DNA from: CAZJYI01 sp964550025
GTDB taxonomy: Bacteria > Verrucomicrobiota > Kiritimatiellia > UBA8416 > CAYOBW01
Direction: 5' to 3'
NCBI GenBank assembly: GCA_964550025.1
Contig: CAZJYI010000069.1
Span: 1 to 56,138, forward strand
Length of the DNA stretch: 56,138 nt
This document shows positions 8,083 through 15,679 of this stretch, in pieces (within the stretch, counting starts at the first letter, position 1; each line of letters starts with the position of its first letter). The notes beneath the pieces were generated by a model, which saw only the letters and a program-made list of their open reading frames with translations, ran no database searches and had not been told where the DNA came from. The position numbers and the translations under genes are program-made.

Positions 8083-8197
8083 GAATATCGAACGTTGAAT
8101 ACTGAATGCTCAATGTCGAAGTGAGATGGGAAGGGCTCGCCCGAAGGCCGGTGTCCCACTCCAAGATTCAACATTCAGCGTTCGATATTCGACATTT
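8083..8197. repeat. Inverted pair of heptamer arrays, GAATATC/GAACGTT family
   Basis: The left arm (8083-8124) has six 7-bp units: GAATATC, GAACGTT, GAATACT, GAATGCT, CAATGTC, GAAGTGA. The right arm (8163-8197) has five units of the reverse complement type: AAGATTC, AACATTC, AGCGTTC, GATATTC, GACATTT. A 38-bp GC-rich spacer separates them. The element looks like a small palindromic cassette between two convergent genes. Confidence 0.8.
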
Positions 8198-8218
8198 CCC
8201 CCTCTACTACCGGATCGC

Positions 8219-8923
8219 CTATTCCATTGGTTGCGGCCTGGAGAGCGATCTCGGGAGACCGTCGTCCTCCGGGACAGCGGGAGCAAGGGGCTCCTCGTCG
8301 ATAACCATCGGTCGGGGAGATATCCGCGCTTCCGGCGGAACGCGGATCGGCCGCCTCTCCGATCTGCCTCCCGGGGGACCGTACTTGCCCCAGCGCCGGC
8401 GTTCGGCATTCAGGTCGCGGATGCGCAATCCGTAGCGCTTGGCCAGCCATTTCCACTCCGGTCCCGAGAGGTTCACCGTCTCGCCCAACACGTTGAAGAC
8501 GTTGTCTATCGAGAGATTGGAAATGCGCACGGTTTCGCCGGCCCAGGTGGTCCCGCCCGCAATGGACTCGGGCAACTCTGCTTCCGTGCCCACGACGATG
8601 GCCTTCTTCGGGGTGAACGTCAGAAAACTGCCTGACTGGAAATGCTCCAGGCTCATCCGACGCCACGCGCGGGCCTTCGCATCCCAAACATTCAGGGCCG
8701 GAATGTCGACCCCCGGACCGGCCTCGTAGCAAACCATGACGACCGGCCGCAAGTAGACCATGTCAAACCCGACCTGCACCAGGGTCGGACGCCGTGGAAC
8801 GACAAGAACAGCGCCGCGCCGGGCCGTCGGAACGGGATTCGCCTCGTTGGCGTAGACGAGACAGGACTGAAGAGACAACAGGACGCCGAAAACGCCTGCG
8901 AGAATCCGGTAAACCTTGAACAT
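8219..8923 (-). CDS. Secreted protein of unknown function
   Basis: A 234-residue protein with an N-terminal signal peptide (RILAGVFGVLLSLQSCLVYA) and a consensus Shine-Dalgarno GGGGAGG before the ATG at 8923. The first half looks like a small beta-rich domain (VQVGFDMVYLRPVVMVCYEA, FLTFTPKKAIVVG). The second half is Arg/Pro-rich and probably disordered (GGRSERRPIRVPPEARI). I do not recognise a family. It lies downstream of etfA on the same strand with an 83-bp gap, so it could share that transcript, but nothing in its sequence links it to electron transfer. Confidence 0.6.
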   Translation of the reverse strand: MFKVYRILAGVFGVLLSLQSCLVYANEANPVPTARRGAVLVVPRRPTLVQVGFDMVYLRPVVMVCYEAGPGVDIPALNVWDAKARAWRRMSLEHFQSGSFLTFTPKKAIVVGTEAELPESIAGGTTWAGETVRISNLSIDNVFNVLGETVNLSGPEWKWLAKRYGLRIRDLNAERRRWGKYGPPGGRSERRPIRVPPEARISPRPMVIDEEPLAPAVPEDDGLPRSLSRPQPME

Positions 8924-9006
8924 GGTTGAGGCCTCCCCCTCTCATACGTGATGGAAGCAGCGCCTTCGACGCCTTCTTTTCCAAAAGCATACTCCGCAGG
9001 GAGCGG

Positions 9007-10224
9007 CTAGTTGTCAACCTCTTTCCCCAGGACTCTGCGAAAAGCCGCCGTGAGCATGGGTACGACCGTCAGCGCATCGCCGACGATGCCGTAGGTTGCG
9101 ACCTTGAAAATCGGGGCATCCGGGTCTTTGTTGATAGCCACGATGACCTCGGCCGAGGACATGCCCGCCAGGTGCTGAATCTGACCGCTGATGCCGCAGG
9201 CAATGTAGATCTTGGGGCATACCGTCTTGCCCGTCTGGCCCACCTGGTGCGAATACGCGATCCAGTCCGCATCCACCGCCGCGCGCGAAGCGCCCACGCC
9301 GCCGCCCAGCACTTCGGCCAGCTCACGGATCACGGCGAGGTTCTCCGGTTTCTGCATTCCCCGCCCGCCTGACACGATGATGTCGGCCTCGGCAATGTTG
9401 ATCGTGCTCTCGGATTCGGGGACGAACTTCGTGCGCTTTGTGCGCGCCTTGAGAAGCTCGGCAGCAATATCGCGCACGATCACCTCTCCCGTCCGGGACG
9501 CATCGGGCTCGGCCTCCTTGAAGACCTTGTGCCGCACCGTGGCCATCTGCGGGCGGTAATCAGGCGTCAGGATCGTCGCCATGATATTGCCGCCGAACGC
9601 GGGGCGCGTCTGCAGCAGGTTCTTCGTCTCGGGGTCGATGGCCAGGCCCGTGCAGTCCGCGGTGAGACCGGTCCGGGTCGCCACGGCAACCCGCGAGATC
9701 AGGCTGCGGCCTACGGTCGTCGCGCCGCACAGGAAGACGTTGGGTTTGTACTCGTTGACGAGATCAACCAGAACGGCCGAGTAGGGCTCATCCTGGAAGT
9801 ACTCGAGCTCGGGCCTGTCCACGACGTAGACCTTCTCCGCGCCGCGCGCGATCAGGTCCTGGGCCTTGTCCTCGATGTTCGAGCCGAGCAGTACGGCGCA
9901 CAGACGCATGCCGAGATCGTCCGCCAACTGCCGCCCCTCTCCGAGCAGCTCGTAGGTAACCGACTCGATATGACCGTCAAACTGCTCCGCGAACACCCAC
10001 ACGTCCTGGTATTCGCTCAGGTCAGCGCCGCCGCCCTCTTTCTGCTCCATTTCGATGGCTTCGAACTTGCACGCCTCGATACAGGCGCCGCACAGGGTGC
10101 AGCGGGTGAGATCGATCTTGGCCAACCGCTCGTCCATCGTGATCGCGCCAAAGGGACAGACCTTGACGCAGAGGGTACAGCCAACGCACTTTTCTTCGAT
10201 AACTGCAATAGGTTCGCCGGGCAT
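9007..10224 (-). CDS. etfA: Electron transfer flavoprotein alpha subunit with two 4Fe-4S motifs
   Basis: The 405-residue protein starts with a bacterial-type 2x[4Fe-4S] ferredoxin domain. Cys13, 16, 19 and 23 lie in CVGCTLCVKVC, and Cys42, 45, 48 and 52 in CTLCGACIEAC. The ETF alpha/FixB fold follows, with the C-terminal FAD-binding region GGRGMQKPENL, SHQVGQTGKTV, ACGISGQIQH and AINKDPDAPIF. The ferredoxin extension marks the bifurcating-type ETFs such as LctC and CarE. In these, electrons are passed between ferredoxin, NADH and a dehydrogenase partner. The gene lies 11 bp after etfB in one transcript, with Shine-Dalgarno GGAAG before the ATG. The likely partner is the GlcD/LctD-type oxidase at 4797-6368. 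Confidence 0.93.
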   Translation of the reverse strand: MPGEPIAVIEEKCVGCTLCVKVCPFGAITMDERLAKIDLTRCTLCGACIEACKFEAIEMEQKEGGGADLSEYQDVWVFAEQFDGHIESVTYELLGEGRQLADDLGMRLCAVLLGSNIEDKAQDLIARGAEKVYVVDRPELEYFQDEPYSAVLVDLVNEYKPNVFLCGATTVGRSLISRVAVATRTGLTADCTGLAIDPETKNLLQTRPAFGGNIMATILTPDYRPQMATVRHKVFKEAEPDASRTGEVIVRDIAAELLKARTKRTKFVPESESTINIAEADIIVSGGRGMQKPENLAVIRELAEVLGGGVGASRAAVDADWIAYSHQVGQTGKTVCPKIYIACGISGQIQHLAGMSSAEVIVAINKDPDAPIFKVATYGIVGDALTVVPMLTAAFRRVLGKEVDN

Positions 10225-10235
10225 GGTCTTCTTCC

Positions 10236-11033
10236 TTATGATGATGCGATGCCGACGACGACATCCTTGAGTTTTTCCACAAGCTTCGGAACCGTCTCCG
10301 CGGGCTCGCCCTGCAGGATTTCACCGCCCTTGCGGGCCTCGGGCGTGAAGATCTTCACGACCTTGGTGGGCGAACCGTCGAGACCGAGCAGCTCGGGGTC
10401 GGCCTCGAGGTCCTCCGCCGTCCACGTCGTGATCTCGGCGCGCCGCGCGGCCATCTTGCCTTTCAGCGAAGGAAGACGCGGTTCGTTGATCTCTTTCACA
10501 ACCGTCAGTACGCACGGCAGCGGCGACTCGATGACCTCGTAGCCCGTCTCGAGCAGGCGCTCGCCCCTGATGCAATTCTCGTCGATGTCCTCGATCTTGC
10601 GAACGTAGGTGATCTGGGGCAGGTCGAGATGGGTGGCAATGCCGGGTCCCACCTGGGCCGTGTCGCCGTCGGAGGCCTGCTTGCCGCAGAGCACGGCGTC
10701 GAACTCGCCGATCTTCCGCAGGGCCATGGCCAGCGTGTAGCTCGTCGCCCACGTGTCGCTGCCCGCGAAGGCGCGGTCCGAAATGAGTATGGCCTCGTCC
10801 ACCCCCATGGAGATGGCTTCGCGCAACGCGGCCTCGGCCTGCGGAGGGCCCATGGTGACGGCCGTCACTTTGCCGCCCATTCGTTCCTTGAGGCGAATGG
10901 CCTCCTCGATGGCGTACATGTCGAACGGGTTGATGATGGACGCCACCCCTTCGCGCATGAGCGTGTTCGTCTCCGGATTGATCTTGACGTCCGTCGTGTC
11001 CGGAACCTGTTTGATACATACAATGAAGTGCAT
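10236..11033 (-). CDS. etfB: Electron transfer flavoprotein beta subunit
   Basis: A 265-residue ETF beta protein starting MHFIVCIKQVPDT, the standard N-terminus. It carries NPFDMYAIEEAIRLKE, VTMGPPQAEAALREA, the nucleotide-binding CGKQASDGDTAQVGP, and LPCVLTVVKEINEPRLPSLKGKM. It pairs with EtfA to hold FAD, and in bifurcating ETFs this subunit carries the bifurcating flavin with an NADH site. The frame is open upstream to 11285, but the family start and a GGGGGT motif support the ATG at 11033. It is the first gene of the etfBA unit and diverges from the membrane pyrophosphatase gene. Confidence 0.93.
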   Translation of the reverse strand: MHFIVCIKQVPDTTDVKINPETNTLMREGVASIINPFDMYAIEEAIRLKERMGGKVTAVTMGPPQAEAALREAISMGVDEAILISDRAFAGSDTWATSYTLAMALRKIGEFDAVLCGKQASDGDTAQVGPGIATHLDLPQITYVRKIEDIDENCIRGERLLETGYEVIESPLPCVLTVVKEINEPRLPSLKGKMAARRAEITTWTAEDLEADPELLGLDGSPTKVVKIFTPEARKGGEILQGEPAETVPKLVEKLKDVVVGIASS

Positions 11034-11124
11034 AGGACCCCCATTCGGAGATTGAATCCCAAGCCGTGTGTCCCGCCACCGGGCGGGCCGCTCCAGCCGG
11101 TTTCCCGAAGCAAAAGCGCCAGAC

Positions 11125-11174
11125 ACTACAACAACGCCCCGACTGTTGACAAGGTGTTTTCCCGTACGCTTTGC
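11125..11174. promoter_or_regulatory. Possible overlapping divergent promoters for etfBA and hppA
   Basis: On the plus strand TTGACA (11146-11151) precedes a poor -10 candidate CTTTGC (11169-11174) at 17 bp, pointing to hppA. On the minus strand TTGTCA (11147-11152) precedes TGTAGT (11125-11130) at 16 bp, pointing to etfB. The two -35 boxes share the same bases. Both -10 boxes are weak, so this is tentative. Confidence 0.3.
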
Positions 11175-11285
11175 GATTGAAACGGCCACGCGTTTGCCGT
11201 AGGTTGTGGGCGATTGTACCTGAAGTGGAAGGGCGCGCACTCGCCCTTCCGGAGCTACAAACTGCTCAACAGAAAGGCGTTGCAC

Positions 11286-13748
11286 ATGTCGAGACTCCTG
11301 TTGTCAATCGTCGGGTTGCTGGTTGCCGGTTGTTCGACTGCGTTTGCTGCGGAGAGCGGCGGCGAATTACCGATTCCCGTCGAGGTCCTGTGGTGGATTG
11401 CCCCGGTCGGGTCCGTGCTGGCCCTGGGCTTCGCTTTCTTCTTCTACAAGACGTTGATGAAGGAGAGTGAAGGCACGGACAAGATGAAGGAGATCGCGCA
11501 GCACGTCCGCGAAGGCGCCTACGCCTATCTCTTTGCCCAGTACAAAGTTGTCGGGATGGTTTTCCTCGTGTTGCTGGTGATCTTCGCCATCCTGGCCAAG
11601 ATGGGAATCCAGAATCCCTTCGTGCCTGTTGCCTTTCTCACCGGCGGGTTCTTCTCCGGGCTGTGCGGTTTTCTCGGCATGAAGACGGCCACCAACGCCT
11701 CGGCGCGCACGGCGCAGGGCGCTTCGGAGTCGCTGAACCGCGGCCTGCAGGTCGCCTTCCGCTCCGGCGCCGTCATGGGCCTCGTCGTGGTGGGCTTCGG
11801 GCTGCTGGACATCTGCATCTGGTACCTGGTGCTGGACTACATCTACGATCACAACGTCTGGGGCTTCGGACTCGGCATCGCCCGCGCCGTGGGTCTGGCC
11901 GCAGAGGGAGCGGCATGGACACCGGCCTTCGCGCAGGACGCGGCGTTCGTGCACCACAAGATGGTGCACATCACCACCACCATGCTGACCTTCGGCATGG
12001 GGGCCTCGACCCAGGCGCTGTTCGCCCGCGTGGGCGGCGGGATCTACACCAAGGCCGCTGACGTCGGCGCCGACCTGGTCGGAAAGGTCGAGGCGGGCAT
12101 TCCCGAGGACGACCCGCGCAACCCCGCCACCATCGCGGACAACGTGGGAGACAACGTCGGCGACGTGGCCGGCATGGGCGCCGATCTCTACGAGTCCTAC
12201 TGCGGGTCGATCCTGGCCACCGCCGCGCTGGGCGCCGCGTTGCACGACCTGCGCTTCGTGCTGGCCCCGATGGTCATTGCCGGCGTCGGCATCATCCTCT
12301 CGATCGTCGGCTGCCTCATGGTCCGCTGCGGCGAGAAGTCCGACATGAAGACACTCATGAAGGCACTGATCAATCCCCTGTGGATCAGCACCATTGCCAT
12401 CGCCGTGGCGACGGCCCTGATGGCCTGGGTCTTCAAGCTCATCCCGCCCGGCGTCTTCGGATCCGTCTGTGCCGGTCTCTTCGCCGGTGTCGCCGTCGGC
12501 CTGCTGACCGAATACTACACATCTGACGAATACAAGCCGACGAAGGGCATCGCGGACCAGGCCAAGATGGGCCCGGCCACGGCCATTATCGACGGCCTGG
12601 CCGTCGGCATGTTCTCGGCCGGCTACCCGACCCTCGTTATCGTGGTCGGCATCCTCGCGGCCTTTGGTTTTGCCGGTGGTTTCACGAATTTCGCGATGGG
12701 ACTGTACGGGGTCGGATTCGCGGCCGTTGGAATGCTGGCCACGCTGGGCTTCTCGCTGGCGACGGATGCCTACGGGCCGATCGCGGACAACGCCGGCGGC
12801 AACGCCGAGATGTCCGGGCTTGGCGAGGAGGTCCGCAAGAAGACCGACGCCCTGGACATGCTGGGCAACACCACGGCGGCCATCGGCAAGGGATTCGCCA
12901 TCGGTTCCGCCGCCCTCACGGCCATGGCCCTGATGGCGGCCTACCTCGAAGAGGTCCGCATCTGGATCGCGAAACTGGGCGCCGACGCCGGGTACTGGAC
13001 GGTCGGCGAGGTCACGTTTGTCGTGGACAAGACCAAGGCCGCGGCGGCCGGCATGGCCGACGGGGTGGAGATCGCGACGGCATCGATGCTGGATTTCGCC
13101 GCCGCGTACAACCTGACCGTGTTCAACCCACAGCTTCTGTGCGGCGTGTTCATCGGTGCCATGATGGCATTCGTGTTCTGTGCGATGACGATGAAGGCCG
13201 TGGGTCGCGCGGCCGGCGCGATGGTCGAGGAAGTGCGCCGCCAGTTCCGCGAGATCGCGGGGATCATGGACGGCACGGGCACGCCGGACTACGCCAACTG
13301 CGTGGCGATTTCGACCAAGGGCGCCCAGCGCGAGATGGTGGTTCCCAGCATGCTCGCGATCGTGATGCCGGTGGCCGTCGGCATCGTTCTCGGCGTAGCG
13401 GGCGTGATCGGGCTGCTGGTCGGCGGCCTGACCACGGGCTTCACGCTGGCCTGCATGCTCAATAACGCGGGCGGTGCCTGGGATAACGCCAAGAAGTCCA
13501 TCGAGAAGCAGGAGAGGACCTTCGCGGATCACGACACCGAGCAGGCCAACCCGCTGACCGGCAAGGGTTCCGAGGCCCACAAGGCCGGCGTCGTCGGCGA
13601 CACCGTGGGCGACCCGTTCAAGGACACATCCGGTCCGAGCCTGAACATCCTCATCAAACTGATGACGATGGTCAGCGTCGTGTTCTCCGGCGTCGTCGTG
13701 GCCTACGGCGACCAGATCAAGAGACTGATCGAACTGTTCAGCAAGTAA
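11286..13748 (+). CDS. hppA: Membrane-bound ion-translocating pyrophosphatase, K+-dependent type
   Basis: An 820-residue integral membrane pyrophosphatase that couples PPi hydrolysis to H+ or Na+ pumping. The catalytic loops are intact: DVGADLVGKVEAGIPEDDPR, IADNVGDNVGDVAGMGADL, TDAYGPIADNAGGNAEMSGL and GDTVGDPFKDTSGPSLNIL. The motif GNTTAA has Ala where K+-independent enzymes have Lys, which indicates the K+-dependent class. Many members of that class pump Na+, but the ion cannot be assigned by eye. The N-terminus is signal-like (LLLSIVGLLVAGCSTAFA). The frame opens at 11214, but the ATG at 11286 gives the natural N-terminus. It is transcribed divergently from etfBA. Confidence 0.95.
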   Translation: MSRLLLSIVGLLVAGCSTAFAAESGGELPIPVEVLWWIAPVGSVLALGFAFFFYKTLMKESEGTDKMKEIAQHVREGAYAYLFAQYKVVGMVFLVLLVIFAILAKMGIQNPFVPVAFLTGGFFSGLCGFLGMKTATNASARTAQGASESLNRGLQVAFRSGAVMGLVVVGFGLLDICIWYLVLDYIYDHNVWGFGLGIARAVGLAAEGAAWTPAFAQDAAFVHHKMVHITTTMLTFGMGASTQALFARVGGGIYTKAADVGADLVGKVEAGIPEDDPRNPATIADNVGDNVGDVAGMGADLYESYCGSILATAALGAALHDLRFVLAPMVIAGVGIILSIVGCLMVRCGEKSDMKTLMKALINPLWISTIAIAVATALMAWVFKLIPPGVFGSVCAGLFAGVAVGLLTEYYTSDEYKPTKGIADQAKMGPATAIIDGLAVGMFSAGYPTLVIVVGILAAFGFAGGFTNFAMGLYGVGFAAVGMLATLGFSLATDAYGPIADNAGGNAEMSGLGEEVRKKTDALDMLGNTTAAIGKGFAIGSAALTAMALMAAYLEEVRIWIAKLGADAGYWTVGEVTFVVDKTKAAAAGMADGVEIATASMLDFAAAYNLTVFNPQLLCGVFIGAMMAFVFCAMTMKAVGRAAGAMVEEVRRQFREIAGIMDGTGTPDYANCVAISTKGAQREMVVPSMLAIVMPVAVGIVLGVAGVIGLLVGGLTTGFTLACMLNNAGGAWDNAKKSIEKQERTFADHDTEQANPLTGKGSEAHKAGVVGDTVGDPFKDTSGPSLNILIKLMTMVSVVFSGVVVAYGDQIKRLIELFSK

Positions 13749-13769
13749 CCCCCGTTGCGGAAAGGCAGT

Positions 13770-13804
13770 AGCCCGTCCGCCGCGGCGGAAACGCGGGCTT
13801 CCCC
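13770..13804 (+). terminator. GC-rich stem-loop after hppA
   Basis: AGCCCG (13770-13775) pairs with CGGGCT (13794-13799), with an inner CCGCC/GGCGG pairing, and lies about 20 bp after the hppA stop. The run that follows is TCCCCC and not a T-tract, so this is a structured 3' end more than a textbook intrinsic terminator. Confidence 0.4.
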
Positions 13805-13838
13805 CTGACGACAGGTTTTCGCCCCAGTTTCAGCCTGC

Positions 13839-13860
13839 TTCCGTCCGCCGAGGGCGGAAG
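13839..13860. repeat. REP-like palindrome TCCGCC...GGCGGA
   Basis: CTTCCGTCCGCC pairs with GGCGGAAG. A second, longer inverted pair CCGTTGCGGAAA lies around it, at about 13752-13763 with its complement near 13886-13897. The spacer between hppA and the MBL gene is thus built of nested palindromes. Confidence 0.5.
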
Positions 13861-13952
13861 GCTACTTGAGAGTGCACAGAACCGTTTCCGCAACGGAAAC
13901 CAAGTAGGCTTGCGCGGCGGGGGGAGGCGGCCCTGGCCGGCGAACACAGCGT

Positions 13953-14723
13953 ATGAAAGCAACATTCCTTGGTACCGGGACCTCCTCCGGCATACCCGTG
14001 ATCGGGTGCGAATGCCCGGTCTGCCAATCAACCGACCCCCGTAACAAGCGTCGCCGGACGAGCCTCTATGTCGAGGCAGGCGGGCAGCACATCCTGGTCG
14101 ACACGCCGCCCGATTTTCGGGAACAGGCCCTGCAGTACAAGCTGCCGCAGGTCGATGCGGTGGTTTTCACCCACGCCCATGCCGACCACATCCTGGGGTT
14201 CGACGACATTCGGCGCTACAACCGGATGCAGGACTGCGTAATCCCCGCCTACGCGTCGCCGACGACGATGACCGACGTGCGCCGCGTCTTTGACTACATC
14301 AGCCGCGAGGGCGAAGCGGGGTTCTACCGGCCGCGCATCGACTTCCGGGAAGCCCGCGGTGCATTCCAGGTCGGGGAGGTCACGGTGACACCCCTGCCCG
14401 TCAAGCACGGCCACAAACCCGCGGACGGTTTCCTGTTCGAGCACGAGGAGCGCAGCCTGGGGTATGTCCCGGATTGCAAGTCGATGGACGATGCGATCGT
14501 ACGCTGCTTCGCCGGCGTCGACGTGATGATTCTCGATGCCTTGCGCTATCGCGAGCACAACACGCATCTGACGGTGAAACAGAGCATCGAGATCCTCTCC
14601 CGCATCCGGGCCGGACGATCGTTCATCATTCACATGTGCCACGACCTGGACCACGAGGAGGTGCAGCAGGCGCTGCCGGAAGGCATCGAGGTCTCGTACG
14701 ACGGGTTGGTGTTGGAGTGGTAG
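13953..14723 (+). CDS. MBL-fold metallo-hydrolase, PhnP-like
   Basis: A 256-residue metallo-beta-lactamase-fold hydrolase. It starts FLGTGTSSGIPVIGC and has the zinc-knuckle pattern CECPVC..RRRTS known from the PhnP/cyclic phosphodiesterase branch. The metal-site motif THAHADHILGFDD, a histidine in VKHGHKPADG, an Asp in LGYVPDCKSM and a C-terminal His in IIHMCHD complete the usual ligand set. The likely reaction is phosphodiester hydrolysis, but the substrate is unknown. No phosphonate genes are nearby. It is transcribed alone and followed by the heptamer hairpin at 14792. Confidence 0.85.
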   Translation: MKATFLGTGTSSGIPVIGCECPVCQSTDPRNKRRRTSLYVEAGGQHILVDTPPDFREQALQYKLPQVDAVVFTHAHADHILGFDDIRRYNRMQDCVIPAYASPTTMTDVRRVFDYISREGEAGFYRPRIDFREARGAFQVGEVTVTPLPVKHGHKPADGFLFEHEERSLGYVPDCKSMDDAIVRCFAGVDVMILDALRYREHNTHLTVKQSIEILSRIRAGRSFIIHMCHDLDHEEVQQALPEGIEVSYDGLVLEW

Positions 14724-14791
14724 AGTCTGGCGCCGTCAGTTCTATGCGTCTTGCGCAGAAGATGGAGCGCGAGCTCTTGAGTATGAACGTG

Positions 14792-14859
14792 AGTAATCAG
14801 TGACCAGTGATCGGTAATCAGTGGGGGACTGATCACTGATGACTGATCACTGATCACTT
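14792..14859. repeat. Heptamer hairpin, AGTGATC family
   Basis: The left arm (14792-14822) is AGTAATC, AGTGACC, AGTGATC, GGTAATC, AGT. After a five-base G-rich loop (14823-14827) the right arm (14828-14858) is the reverse complement of the same heptamers. The arms match at 26 of 31 positions. The element sits between the MBL and cupin genes, both on the plus strand. It belongs to the same family as the direct array at 4608-4698. Confidence 0.9.
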
Positions 14860-14925
14860 CGGTTGCGGCCGAGGACCACCTTGGGAGATGGGCCAGGGAC
14901 TATGGACCTTGTGAGGAGTTGAGAG

Positions 14926-15276
14926 ATGAAGATAGTGAGCCTGGATCAGATCGAGAAGACCAAGGTGGAGATGGAAGGGGCGGTTGACGTGTGGAAACAG
15001 ACGCCGGTTTCGTCGGCGGACGGGTCACCGAGTTTCGCGTTTCGCGTCTTCACCGTGGATCCCGGCGGACACACACCCTATCACACGCATCCGTTCGAGC
15101 ATCTCAACTACGTAATCAGCGGGAACGGAGCGCTGGTAACGGAATCGGGTGAACTCCGACCGCTCTGCGCGGGAGATTTCGCCCTGGTAACACCCGGCGA
15201 GAAACACCAGTACCGGAACACCTCGGCCGACGCGCCGTTCGTCATGATCTGCGCGGTCCCAAGTGCGTACGAGTGA
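14926..15276 (+). CDS. Small single-domain cupin
   Basis: A 116-residue single cupin barrel. Motif 1 is visible as GGHTPYHTHPFEHLNYVISG, giving the His-X-His plus later Glu/His metal ligands. Motif 2 is GDFALVTPGEKHQYRN, with its conserved Gly and His. Such proteins are metal-binding sensors, isomerases or mannose-6-phosphate-isomerase-like enzymes, and no substrate is evident. The start is well supported by GAGGAG seven bases before the ATG. It converges with the response regulator gene, whose stop lies two bases downstream. Confidence 0.85.
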   Translation: MKIVSLDQIEKTKVEMEGAVDVWKQTPVSSADGSPSFAFRVFTVDPGGHTPYHTHPFEHLNYVISGNGALVTESGELRPLCAGDFALVTPGEKHQYRNTSADAPFVMICAVPSAYE

Positions 15277-15277
15277 G

Positions 15278-15679
15278 TCACGCTCCTTGCAGCAGTCGGC
15301 TTGCCGCGCTCTGCAGCTCGGCAGGGTTGACGGGCTTCTCGATGTAGGCGTCCGGTTCCTTGCCTATGAAATCGGCCATGTCCTTCGAGTTGAACCGGAT
15401 GCCCGTGCGTTCGCCGACGCCCGTCAGCATAATGACCGGCACAGCCGCCGTCGCCGCGTTTTCGCGCAGCTCGGCAAAGACCTGGAAACCGTCCTTGCCA
15501 GGCATCTGAACGTCAAGGATCACCAGGTCGGGCACCTCGGCGACGGCCTTTTCGACCGCCTCGTCGCCGTCCATGGCATCGATGAAGGCGATCCCCTCGC
15601 CCTCCAGGGCAACCTTCACAAACTCGTGCACGTTCGCTTCGTCATCCGCCACCAGCACCGTCTTGACGTTCTCCGCCAT
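15278..15679 (-). CDS. Single-domain response regulator
   Basis: A 133-residue CheY-like receiver with no output domain. The acidic pair is in LVADDE, the phospho-acceptor Asp in LVILDVQMPGKDG, the conserved Thr in VIMLTG and the Lys in YIEKPVNP. The start has a strong Shine-Dalgarno (GGAGGAG) within the end of the histidine kinase gene. The two frames overlap by 38 bp, so it is translationally linked to that kinase and is its likely partner. Output must pass through protein contacts or another kinase. Confidence 0.93.
   Translation of the reverse strand: MAENVKTVLVADDEANVHEFVKVALEGEGIAFIDAMDGDEAVEKAVAEVPDLVILDVQMPGKDGFQVFAELRENAATAAVPVIMLTGVGERTGIRFNSKDMADFIGKEPDAYIEKPVNPAELQSAASRLLQGA

Noticed and set aside
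6497..8164. 555-residue minus-strand frame across the PHP gene
   Set aside because: The start falls in the heptamer cassette and the composition is that of a shadow; the PHP motifs are on the plus strand.
11286..11360. HppA as a lipoprotein because of LVAGC
   Set aside because: The motif lies in the first hydrophobic segment of a polytopic pump. A signal-like N-terminal helix is common in this family and lipidation is not needed to explain it.
11367..13580. 737-residue open frame antisense to hppA
   Set aside because: It mirrors the codon pattern of hppA on the other strand, is rich in His/Arg/Gly/Asp and has no recognisable domain.
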